Below, piece by piece: positions 1-11,236 of a DNA stretch of 64,000 bases. The notes beneath the pieces were generated by a model that was not told the origin of the DNA, ran no database searches, and saw nothing but the letters and a program-made list of their open reading frames with translations. Both the position numbers and the translations under genes were made by a program. The stretch covers positions 5,339,582-5,403,581 of the forward strand of contig NC_063262.1 in NCBI RefSeq assembly GCF_019578655.1, written 5' to 3'. The stretch's first letter is position 1, and the number at the start of each line of letters is the position of its first letter. The stretch is from Ricinus communis (lineage: Eukaryota; Streptophyta; Magnoliopsida; Malpighiales; Euphorbiaceae).

Positions 1-1130
1 TTGATTACCAAAGCAATATCCCTAGACCCGTCTACAATGAACCAAAGAAAGATGATGATGATATAGAGACCGTCTCTACCCCCTCTTCACCATCACCATC
101 TGCAATAACATAAAATCTAGAAGCAGAAATCAACATGATTTCAAAATATTTTCAAATCAATAAAAAGCTTTTACATGAAGATTTCTATTCAAAGAAAAAC
201 CATTCTAAAAAACTTTGGTTTTTTAAGCATTTTTTACAAGAAAAAGACAGTATTCAAGAGAGATACTATCAATTTTGCATAAAAAAATAAGATCCAAATC
301 AAATTTTTTGATTGGTTCCAGATTTATTGTAAAGAAAATAGCATTCTTTATCCTTTCAAAGAAAAGCTTATTAGTCCTGTTACTGTAAGAAATAAGACTC
401 CAGAGTGAAAGGTCAGGGAAAACTAAACCATCCAGTCTGAATATCCTCCCCTTAGGAAAATAACCATTGTTCCCTGAATGCTCTAGCAAACTCAGTTTGC
501 TTCTGAAATTGATCTTGGCTAGGCTTTAAGATTTGGTAGGGTTTAAAGACTGGATTTTTTAGCTTTTCTGATTAGCTTATCTCTTTTGGATGACCAGTGT
601 TGAGGCTTACCTCAGCCAATAGTTCAAAGATTAGAATTGCGGGTAAAACTGAAGCTGCAATTCTAAATAACAATATTGCTTTAAAAAATGCTTTCATTCT
701 TACAAAGGATTTACAGCAAACAGTTATTTTGGGAACTCCTTTTATCAATTTAATTACTCCTTTCAAAGTAAATCTTTTATTTCTATTCTACAATGGCTTT
801 CTAGGGTTTCATTCATTTGGATGGGTCTTGCTTTGGTGGGAATTTGTTTATCACAAAAATCTTTTTCATATGGTATTCAAAGCAAATGATACAACTTCAC
901 CCCGAAGTCTCTCCAAAGACATCCTCTCCAAAGACATAGTATTGCAAGTTTTCTAAAAAATTTCATGAGCTCCAAATAGAAGATGAAATTTTGAGCAAAA
1001 TTTCAGCTCTTCTTGTTGATTCCTCTGAATCAGATTTTTCGAATAGTGAAGAAGAGTTTCAAATTGATGAAAGCCTATCAGAACCTGGACCGAAATCATC
1101 CAGGAAGAAACTGCATGTGAATCATTCCTT
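1..1130. mobile_element. Shuffled endogenous pararetrovirus fragments
   Basis: Short blocks match the longer viral copies at 27-40 kb in mixed order and orientation. About 1-473 (+) matches the region between movement and coat protein (34141-34610). About 475-600 (minus) matches the segment just before the coat domain (33210-33330). About 601-768 (+) is protease region (36926-37095). About 769-872 (minus) is the start of the reverse transcriptase region (37400-37505). About 873-935 (+) is ORF2 (near 38960-39010). About 941-1078 (+) follows the CCHC knuckle (36205-36335). About 1079-1120 (+) is the ORF2 start region (38830-38870). No piece keeps a useful reading frame. The junctions were placed by eye and may be off by several bases. 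The left end may continue beyond the window. Confidence 0.85.
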
Positions 1131-1157
1131 AATAGTTAAAATGCTTTGAAAATTTTA

Positions 1158-1161
<4 letters not shown>

Positions 1162-1191
<30 letters not shown>
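1162..1191. repeat. (TA)n microsatellite
   Basis: An uninterrupted TA dinucleotide run of about 30 bp lies just downstream of the shuffled viral patch. The 250 bp between it and the next TA run shows no gene. Confidence 0.95.
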
Positions 1192-1194
<3 letters not shown>

Positions 1195-1441
1195 GTAGGA
1201 GGAGGTAACCCATCTGTTTAATCCAGCTAAACTAAAAGAATTGAAAACTAAAATTTCAAAAATAAAAACAACTATTAACCGAATAAAAATAGAAAATATT
1301 TTAAAAATTACTTTTCCTTTCAATTGGTTTTTGAATTTATTATAAATCAAATTTAATTTTTGAATTTCTTAGGTTCAGTTTATTTTTTTTTCAAATTAGT
1401 GCTCGCCCGTTTATAGAATGAAATTCTATGTTCGTTAGTAA

Positions 1442-1445
<4 letters not shown>

Positions 1446-1512
<67 letters not shown>
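1446..1512. repeat. (TA)n microsatellite
   Basis: A TA dinucleotide run of about 67 bp. The sequence from here to 2032 is AT-rich and holds no recognisable gene; it includes the 3' flank of the minus-strand lyase gene. Confidence 0.95.
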
Positions 1513-1515
<3 letters not shown>

Positions 1516-2032
1516 CTTCAATCTGTCAACAATTAACAAGGGGAGATTATTCATATTTATAGAACTGAAAGACTCTTAAGAGACATTTTACTCAAAGTCA
1601 TGTCTTTATCATAGACGTGACACAATTATTGCCTGCCATTTATATATAGGTCTGCTACTATATATACCTGATAATATTAGAAAGAACGAAATAAATAAAT
1701 AAAAAGAAATATAAAGAAAAAAGAGCCCCAATAACATTTCTAGACATCAGAACAAAATATGCCAGTCCTGGGGTCATCGACAAGCGGTGTTCCAGTTATT
1801 TTAGCAGCTACCACATAATTAACTTCCAAATCCAAACATTAAACAATTTCATTACAATATCTCCCATATTAAGCCAAACCCTTCTAATATATCTGTTAGA
1901 CTGCCCCTCATAAAGCCTAAACCATAATAACACAACAAAAATATCTGTTACAATATCTCCCATATTAATGTGCCAGTCTGCTTTTAGATTTTCTTGTTTT
2001 CTACTTTAAATCTAGAAGCAATTTCATCTCCT

Positions 2033-5000
2033 TCAGTAGCTAGCTAACCAAGTATGCTCTGAAGGTGCTTCCAACCGAATATAATCATACATAACTCCGC
2101 GAAAAGGGCCTGAACCTCTTGATTGTGTTAGATATATGGTGTTGTTTTGCCTAAGTAGAGAGCCTGGCACATTAATGCTATATAACCAGTATAATCCATG
2201 TATCCCATGCCTTGCAATGGCATTGTCTCTACCTATAAGTTTAGTTGTAAAATGTGGTCGTTTCTTGCTTGGATCATTGAACCGGACCTTTGAACACATG
2301 ATTAGTTCAGATTATTAGCTACAGATTGTCCAAAATGTTTCTGTTAAAGATAAATTTGACTGTTTGCAAGGCATAGCAGATATGAAAAATAGACCATTTC
2401 TTTTACCTGTAATTCTGATGCAGTGGCTGATGCCAGGGCCATTTGGAGTGTATAGGTTCCATCTCTTTTGACATTTTCGAGTGCAAACTTAATCTGCCAT
2501 GTGGTGGCTTCATATGTGTTATTTTCTGTCTTCCTGCTCAATGCGAACAATTTTAATTGGAGCTGGCAGGTTTTACCGAGTTAATGAGATGCTAGAAAGC
2601 ATTAAAAGAAGATTTAAAAAGTACCTGGAAAAATGAGCAAAGAACCAATCTTGACTATAATTGCTAATTCCAACAGTGTAAATAAGATCATGTTCAGGAT
2701 ACAAGTCAGTGTATCTGTCCCATAGTCCATACTGTCTAAACCTGCCCATAGAATCAAAACAAGTTTTAAAAACTATTTCGCTGCGAAAGTGTGCATACTC
2801 TTACCAGTATTGGATGAAAATAAAAATCCCATTGTGTTCAAGCTTGCATCTTCCGCATAAATTTGTATAGAAACTGTGATGATTAGAGTTAATAATTACT
2901 TGTCTGGGTGATTGCTGTATAATTTGTTCTCAAGTGTTGGGCATGTGTCTGGCACAAAGAACTCAGCAGCAGTGCGATCAGGAATGCCTATTTCCCAAAG
3001 GGTTGGACCATTTCTTGGTGGCTTGTACACAAGGACACCCAATTCTATTTCACTTCCTGTATTTCAAGATGTGAACAAAATTGACTAAATCATAAAAAAA
3101 TAAAAAGGGACAGTTTAATTTTTAATATTGCACTTAACACATTACCTGGTTTGACAAGGACATCAACATCATATTTCCAATCACCAATAATACCGGGAAC
3201 CCAGGCATATAAGTTATAGTTACCAGCTCGAACATTTTCGATAAAGAAAAAACCCTCCCTGTTAGCTTTTGTCCAGAATTGATAACCCTGAAAAAACAAA
3301 TACCAGAAATCAGCATTGCCAAATCTTCTCTTTTTCCCCTTTTCATATATATTAAAAATTTCTACCCAAGTTTCAAATTTCTTTAGAATGGCCGAATTTT
3401 TCTTTTTCTTATCAAGAAAATGTTTAGCTCCCCTTTCTTTTGTTTTGTTTTGTTTTTTTGTTTTCCTGATCCGATGCTTTACGTAAGAAATTTTGAGTAG
3501 CTGTTATTTGGAAGTATTTACAGACTGAATCGGATTTGATTAGATTTAGAGTCTATTTAATTCGGCTGATCAATAGAGCTAGCAGCTGTTGGCTGATAGC
3601 AAATAGCTGATGGTTGATAAATTAAGTTATTTAGTAGAATTTTAACGGCGGTTGTTGTTAGTATGTTAAATAACCATTAAAAGTATATTTTATTATTAAA
3701 TATATTTTATTTTGTTATATTATATTCCATAGTATAAATTAATAAAAATAATTTATAATAATTAAGAATATTATATTTATTTTTTAGTTCAATTGTATTT
3801 ATTATTAAAAATATTTACAAAAATTATTTTAAAAATTAAAATTAAAATTAAAATTTAAATTCTACTAATAAAAATTTCTAATTTTTAATTTCAAACACCG
3901 TAACTATAGATATTGTAATTATTTACTTATTAAGAATAATTTTAAAATAATAATTATTTATTTATTATAAAATATAAAAATTTAATTATATGAAATCAAT
4001 TTAAAATAAGTTATTATTAATAAGTTTTAATAAGAATTAAGTGTCCAAAAAATTAAATAAAAAATTAAATAAGTTATTGGCTCAAAAAAAAGCTCTAAGA
4101 TAAAATATGATATAATCAATAACTGTTTGTGACTAAATTAGCTATCAATTGTTGTTTCTTAAGTCTTTACCAAACGCTTTAATATAACTGTTCAGTATAA
4201 AACAACTATCAATTTAATTATATGATATCAACTTAAAATAAGTTACTATTAATAAGTTTTAATAAGGATAAAATGTCCAAAAAATTAAATAAAAAATTAA
4301 ATAAGTTATCGGCTCAAGAAAAAGCTCTAAGATAAAAGATAATATAATCAATAACTGTTTGTGACTAAATTAACTATCAATTGTTGTTTCTTAAGTTTTT
4401 ACCAATCGCTTTAATATAACTGTTCAGTGTAAAACAACTATCAACTACATCAAACTTCTGAATCAAATACCCACTTAAATTTTTTAAACTAAAATTCAAA
4501 ATAAGCTCAGTTTGATTATTTGAACTTAAAAAATTTGATCAAATTAAGCTCATAGCTAAAATTATATAATATCTTATACGTAATTTTTGGAGGTGTTGAA
4601 CTAATTAGATAAATCTCAAAAGAATAATAATCCCAATTTTATCTAAAAATAATTAAGTTTTCTTTAAATATTTTTAATTAAGTCTATAAAAGCATCCATA
4701 ATGGTGCTTTTTATTTTAAAAATATAATTTATATAATAAAAAATAGTTTAAAAATATTTAAATATAAGAAATAAAATATTTTATTTAAATACAATAGAAT
4801 TTTATATATTATTTTTTATCTTACTTATTTTCCATAAACATTAATAATTTTAATTTTTTCTTTTTAACTTTTACTAATAAAAATAATAAGAATTATAAAT
4901 ATCAATTAAATTTAATATATAAAATTTATATTGCATTTATCAAATATAGAGTAAAAAATAAAATTTAGTTCTTCATATTTAGAAAACCAAATTAACTCTC

Positions 5001-8000
5001 TATTTTATATTTAAATAATAAAGAATGTATTAAATTATTATTTTATAATATAATTTTAAAGGTAAAAAGATTGATGTATATAAGAGTATATTAAATGTTC
5101 TAAGAGCTTAAAGATCGGCCTTATATGGGATGCCGGCTGCTTAGATTAAAATGAAAAAAGAAAAAGAAAAAGAGAAATACAAAATAAGGAGGACAGAAGA
5201 TACCTGGGTTTCTCTTTGCCAAGAGCCCACCTCTCCTGGTGGTGCCAAACCCACATAAGCAGACGCAGCCCACATTAACCTTTGATTGATGTACCTAAAT
5301 TACAATTATTATACTGAATTACTGCACGTATTCCTTTTCGATAATGTCTGATTAGAGAGGGGGAAATTGCAAAAATGGTATCACCCATTACCTGTCACTT
5401 ACTAACAATTGACCGGAAACAGTTCCTCGTTCATCTGAAGTAGGTAAATCCTCCGACTCAGGAAAATTGTACGGCCAGCTTTCAAATTCTATCAACATCT
5501 ATTGTTCGATCTCAACAGTGTTAACTAGTTAGCATTAGTGAAGAATTACATAATAATGTACTATTGGAGTATGGCACAATTGAATTTGAATTTACAGAGT
5601 TGTGCCATAATTTGGAATTTAATATACATATATATATATATATATGGATGCACCTGTTCCTTGGCATCTTCCCAAAGTAGCAGGGGATCCTCATCATCTA
5701 AAATTGAGTTGAGATAGACACAAACTGGACCAAAAACCTTTTTCCATGGCTTTCCGTCTCTGTATTTTGTATTCAAGTCCTTCCCGGTGTAATGGGTACT
5801 AGTAAACATCTGCATATATATATACAATTAGAGCTTATTATTCTTAATTATGATAAAGATTTGATAGGATTCAAAATGTGTTGGTGACACTTACATTGAG
5901 AACAGTGGGGCCAACATGGGCAGTGAGATCTTGTTTTAAAGGACCACCTGCACGAAACTCATCACTTGGTGTGATCATCCAAAATCCCACAGGTGGATCC
6001 TCCGATATCCAACCATGCACCCTGTCCTCTCTATTCTCACTTGAGTATTGGTATTTGTCCTCCACCTGCACGTTATTAACCTTGATTGACTATTAATAAA
6101 AAATCAAAACACTCTTCTGATAGATATTGCTGTAATAACTTGACAAGAAGGTATTTAGTAAATAATATGAATTTCCCTTCTGCTTTTCTTCTTAAGGGTG
6201 CATATGTACCTCTCCTCTAAGTTTGGGATTAGCTGGATTGGTCAAGAGTACAGCTTCTTTATAGGCAAGACGCTGCCCATTGTGGCAATCTTTAGGCGTT
6301 GGCATGATCCTGTGTCTATCATCTGATACTACCATCCAGTGAAACCTGACCATTCACTATACTTTCTATTAGCATATGACATCTTGATTTAATATAACTT
6401 TCATTTATATAGAAGGTTCGTTCAACTCAATCTGAGCATCCTTTTTCCTTCTTTTCTTTTTCCCTCGTATTTCTTCACTATACTTCCAGTGTTTACTTTC
6501 TAGCAATTAAGCGATAATTTGGACATGCATATTCAATAATGTTTTGTTTCATTACTTGTCATTTTGGAGCTTGAAAACAATCCTGATCTGATCCATGTCA
6601 ATGTCAGGCCACCCTTCTAATCGTTCCAATATGGTATACATGTAGATTCTTGAGCTCCCACGTCTCACTATATACCTACAGAGTATATTAAACTAGTGTT
6701 AATATAATTATACCGCAATTCATATCTGTCAGTTAAGAAAGTAATGAATTCTTACCTCTTGTCTACGTTTAGAGGTGCTGTCCAATTACCAACTGAAGCA
6801 TTCCATGTTCTAGTGAATGATACCTCCACTTGGTTTTCATCTTCCATTACAACACTAAAATTGGTTCCTTTTAACCTGCATTTATGCGTTTTGGAAGCAT
6901 ATATAAGAAATCCAAGGAGTTATTCTTCTGAGAAAAAAATTCTATTTTGTCTCATTAGATAAATTAAGCTTCAGGAATTCAGACCCTCTTTCCTTTCTAA
7001 TATTTATCTAACTAAAACAAAAAAGAAAAAGAAAAGAATCACTTGGAGCTACCTGTCATAGGATACGTGAGTTCCGGGTATGTTCCAGACAACATCCCAA
7101 TACCTGATTCCATTTTGATAAAAAATTTTGTAATTAGTAAAGGACAGTAAAATATATCATTGATGTACAGTAGTTGATTTATATAAATGACCAGATGCAT
7201 ACATACCCTCGATTACCTTCTCCATTTTGGGTTCCAAGTACGTTATCAATTCCGTTGTACTTTATTCCGATAACATCTCCAGTTGGGTTCAACAAAGTAA
7301 TTTGCAGAATGCCATTATCTATTACCATCTGAAACATAGTTTTATTAACAATATATATCATTTGCGTAATGTTTGTGTGTGTATATATAAATATTCATTG
7401 GAATGCATTCATATTATTTTTATAATAGTAACTTTAACATATTCTGAACAATTTCTTTTATTCACTATCAAATTTGAATAAAATAACAAATATAATTACT
7501 CTTTACAAAAAATTGAAAACTTAAGCAAACTTTAAAATGGAGCTATAAGTAAAATGTTTGAGACCATATAACAGAAAAAGAAAATTATGACTGTACGAAA
7601 TAATATTTAATTTAACCAAATGAAACTACATATAATTAATTTACCAAATTGGATTATAGAAGAAAATGTGATAATATGCAATAACGTACTCTCCGTTGAT
7701 TGTGACGATTCTTCCAGTATAGCTTAACCCCAGGAGATGAACAGTAATCAATGGGCGAAATTTCCCTGCTGTCAAATGAATTGCAAGTGTTATCTTATGG
7801 AGATAAACCCGGAGGACTGGTCATTTCTTTCGTTCCTGATAATAAAGCTACCTAGCCTTAGACATGCAAATGCTTGTAAATATAAAAAATCAAAAAATTG
7901 TTATTATAGGAGAAGCTTGATAAGAAATAATTTCATGGCAAAGGAAATGACTGATACTATCAATTCAGAGCTGAATTAATATCGAGCTATTTTTCCATAT

Positions 8001-8347
8001 TTAAGGCTCAAAGTCAGCTCTATGTAATTGTGACAATTTTTTCTTTTCGTTCTAAAATAAAGTTTATAGGTAATGCAGGTCTGTAGACCAACCAAACAAA
8101 ATGAAATTAACAATAACAGAAGGATACTATATATTCTATCATAGAAAAGTAAAATAACTGCAAATAGTTTTATTATGTTAATTTAATATATAAGGATAAT
8201 ATTATAATTTGCAGGCATTTGATGAAATAATGATGAACTTAGTATATGTTTATATACAACTTACCCAGAAGTAGCAGTAAATAAGCAAAACATCAACCAA
8301 GCAACCATTGCCTGGAGGCACCCAGCAAGAATACCCACCTTGCCCAT
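2033..8347 (-). CDS. Rhamnogalacturonate lyase, 16 exons
   Basis: Predicted secreted pectin enzyme (polysaccharide lyase family 4 type) that cleaves the rhamnogalacturonan I backbone by beta-elimination in the wall. Exons in coding order: 8347-8265, 7768-7690, 7328-7207, 7103-7053, 6875-6756, 6675-6556, 6345-6210, 6065-5895, 5809-5654, 5498-5392, 5294-5204, 3287-3146, 3056-2900, 2741-2625, 2533-2407, 2287-2033. All introns are GT-AG and phases agree, giving 2034 nt (677 residues plus stop), usual for plant members. The ATG at 8347 starts a hydrophobic signal peptide (about 1-28). Next come the N-terminal lyase domain (MVIDNGILQIT, NRGYWDVVW, SWPYNFPESEDL), a fibronectin-III-like middle (about 350-460, AYVGLAPPGEVGSWQRE) and a C-terminal carbohydrate-binding-like domain (about 470-677, ARHGIHGLYWLY, GVMYDYIRLE). 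No stop or frameshift was seen. Exon 2 is the least certain exon because it is weakly conserved, although its phases fit both neighbours. Confidence 0.9.
3288..5203 (-). other. Long AT-rich intron 11 of the lyase gene
   Basis: A 1916-bp intron, far larger than the others in this gene (most are 80-430 bp). It has a GT donor after 5204 and an AG acceptor before 3287. The middle is very AT-rich and contains a tandem duplication and hAT/MITE-like sequence, so insertion probably explains its size. Confidence 0.8.
3981..4444. repeat. 232-bp tandem duplication inside the intron
   Basis: Two adjacent copies (about 3981-4212 and 4213-4444) share long matches such as TAATAAGTTTTAATAAG and AATCAATAACTGTTTGTGAC at a constant offset of 232 bp, with scattered differences. 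The copies end in motifs such as TTTACCAA(A/T)CGCTTTAATA. Together with GCTGTTGGCTGATAGC near 3586 these look like remains of a short hAT-type non-autonomous element, but no clean terminal repeat or target duplication was found. Confidence 0.75.
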
Positions 8348-9743
8348 TTCTTTTTACATAAGATTCCTATAAATAATCAAGAAAGAAACAAAAGAAATTC
8401 TGTTAATATGAGAGTCTTTATAATAAACAACAATTTAACCTTCGTAATGTTCTAATATTACAAAAAAGAATTAAACAGAGTCTATAGAAGATTAAGTAGA
8501 AGTGATTGAATTAAGAACAATATTCAAAATGTTCCACTATCCAACTTGCCTCTTATATTCAAATATATATCAATAGAATCGATATGGTATCTGGTTAAAT
8601 ATGCATCACCTCTATATACAAGGAGACAAGCAATCCTGAAGAAAAACCTTAGCCCTCTTGAGAAACTTTCAGAATATTTCCAAGGAATGAACTTCACCTA
8701 TCATGGATAATATGATTTCTCTGCTTAAATTGGCAGGTGATTATAATGTTGAAAGTTTCCTTATAGCTATATATTAATGAAGTGATTAAGTTCCTTGTGC
8801 CAGATATTGACATTTCTGAAACATATGGTTTCATGCAGCGAATTTTGAAAATGAAATTTTAATTGTAGCTCCATTAATTAAACTTGATGTATATATTGGG
8901 TCGAGTTTAAATTCTTCAATTCTGAATGTTACATCTAGAGGGTAGTACTTGCTATATATAGGTGGGGTTCCTAAATCTAGATAGTGGTGTGTGCTCTGCC
9001 TTAGGTGCCATTGTTATTACAAGGATTGAACCCAGATAATCGAGGAGAGGTGCAAATTCTGATAACCACTTGGACTAAGTCTTGAGGTTGACATTTCTCA
9101 AATTTTTAATTATTCTTATAACACATATCTATTCTCTTGGACAAGGATTATGTGTTTTTTCACTGATACCACTACATCATTTACAAGTATTGAAGGAAAA
9201 AAAGTGCATTTTTGCCCCTAATGTTTAATGTAAGGAATGAATTAGCTATTTTAATTATTTTTAAATGTAAATAAGCTCTTAGAGTTTTGAAAATCTGAAA
9301 TTTAAGCCCTTCCCTTCGTGTGTAGTTTATATTAATAGTTTTTGATATGTATCATGAATGTATTCTATTAATTGAATAAAATAAATTTCAATAATTTATT
9401 TTATTATTTAAAAAATCTTATTCTTAAAGTATTAATTAGAAAAGAGAAAACCTTTGGTCTCTTCTTCCTTATCACTACCACTCTTTCTATCTCTTTCTAT
9501 TACCGCAACGGGCTCAAATTACTCTCACAATGCCATTTGTTTCTCATTGATTTAGTGATTTATATTGCCTTCTTCTCTTTATTTATTGAATTGCCATAAC
9601 AATTAAGAAGAAATCTCACAGGGTATTCTTTTTAAAATTATTTTAGGATGAAATTTTTTTTAATAATTTTTTAAAAGATAATTTATTTATATAGTTTTTC
9701 TTTTTAAATTTTGTCAGAAAAAGATAATAAAATTATATTTAAT
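8348..9743. other. Intergenic, lyase upstream region
   Basis: AT-rich sequence upstream of the minus-strand lyase ATG. No ORF with recognisable protein similarity was found. The lyase promoter should lie here, but no single TATA box can be chosen with confidence. Confidence 0.6.
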
Positions 9744-11236
9744 TGTAATGATCTAGAACTAAATCACATAAGATATTGTCCACTTTGGCCTCTATTGGCC
9801 TCACGGTTTTGTCCCATTGGCGGATTCCAGAATTTTCCAAGAGGTAAGCGCGTTTAACTTTGGAATTCTTACAACTTCACAGCCAAACAATCAAAAGGCG
9901 CCTGATGTGATTAATTCAAACTCTTTATATGTATGCTATCAACCACTCTCTGCCTCGTTTCACTATGCAATTCGATTTATTCATTACCCTCGTACCTTAA
10001 AGTATTGCCATCTTAGAAGCCTACCAGAAGCCGCTCCTTGTCCAAGCATCCTATCCTTGCCTCGACATCTATTTTTCGCCCTTATCGGACCGCTTCTCTA
10101 GGCCAGGTTGTCGCTTGTGACAAGGGAAGTCTATTGGAAAACTAATTATTGGAACTTGTCGGTGAAATACGAATGTGGCTAACTTGTGCCAAACCCATAT
10201 TCAATGTTGATGTCTTCACTAAGGATCGTTCACCTAATCAAGTAAAGAAACTCAACTCTAACACAGCCTTAAGAACCTTAATTATAGAGAGTTAAAAGCT
10301 ATTTAATATAAATAAAAGTTTAGATTAAACTAAGTTTATAAAATACCAAGCCTTCACTTGATAAATTCACCAAGTTCATAAGAACAAAAGAAGAGAATTA
10401 ACTCCAAAATAATCAATAGTCTCTTCTTTTGGAGTTAATTCTCTTCTGTTGTTCTTTACGAACTTGATGAATTTATCAAGTGAAGGCTTGGTATTTTACA
10501 AACTTAGTTTAATCTAAACTTTTATTTATGTTAAACAGCTTTTAACTCTTTATAATTAAGGTTCTTAAGTACAAGTTATTTAAGGGTCTTGTTGGGAGTT
10601 AGAGTTTTTTTGCTTGATTAAGTGAACGATCCTTGGTGAAGACATTAATATTGAATACGGATTTGACACAAGTTAGCCACGTTCGTATCAAGTAATCTCC
10701 TAGGAAGTTCTTGAATTTGTCAAGGGGACAAAACCATGAGGCCATTGGGGGCTAAAGTAAAAAATATCTCATGTGATCTAGTTCTGAGTTGTTACAAATG
10801 GTATCAGAGCAGGACCCCTCTAGTAGATGTGTAGTTCAAGGATGAACCAAGTGGAAGCTGGTGGGCATGTGACAGTCTGGCCTAGAGAAGCTCTCTGATA
10901 AGGGCGGAAAGTGGACGCGGGGCAAGCATAGAATTCTTGGACTAGGAGCGGCTTCTAGGATGACAGCACTTTAAGATACATGGATATATGAATGAATCGA
11001 ATTGCACATCAAAATGAGCAGGGAATGGTTGATAACATATATGTAAAAAGTTGGAACTAATCACATGAGGTGTTTTTTGGTTGTTTGGCTGTAGTGTTAT
11101 AGGAACTAAAAGTTAAACGTACTTAGTTTGGAAAAGTTTCAGGAGTAATTCTTGTATTCGCTAAAGGAAAATACCGTGAGGCTAGTGGATGTCAAAACAG
11201 ATAATATCTCATATTATGTAGTTTCAGGTTTTTACA
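9744..11236. mobile_element. Palindromic LTR-like element (foldback)
   Basis: A large imperfect inverted repeat centred near 10415. The sequence at 10130-10412 reads back as 10413-10730, for example CCAAGCCTTCACTTGATAAA against TTTATCAAGTGAAGGCTTGG. The outer left segment (9744-9825, beginning TGTAATGATCTAGAACTAAA) returns inverted twice, ending at 10796 and, more weakly, at 11236. The left segment 9825-10120 returns inverted in about 10810-11110. The TG/CA-like ends and a copia-type primer-binding sequence at 10799 indicate derivation from LTR retrotransposon ends. Small ORFs inside are not genes. Confidence 0.7.
10799..10810 (+). other. Retrotransposon primer-binding site motif
   Basis: TGGTATCAGAGC is the classical plant LTR-retrotransposon primer-binding sequence complementary to the 3' end of initiator methionine tRNA. 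It sits 2 bp after an LTR-like end (TTACA at 10792-10796), the expected spacing for an LTR followed by an internal region. No gag or pol follows. Confidence 0.75.

Noticed and set aside
5561..5653. C-terminal extension after the lyase exon ending at 5654
   Set aside because: Read-through into an intron containing TA repeats; a GT donor at 5653-5652 and the next exon restore the family sequence.
7737..7979. 80-codon plus-strand ORF near 7.8 kb
   Set aside because: Antisense to a lyase exon and intron, with no recognisable similarity.
9817..10101. 94-codon ORF in the palindromic element
   Set aside because: No protein similarity, no ATG at its head, and the DNA is part of an inverted repeat; it is chance coding in LTR-like sequence.
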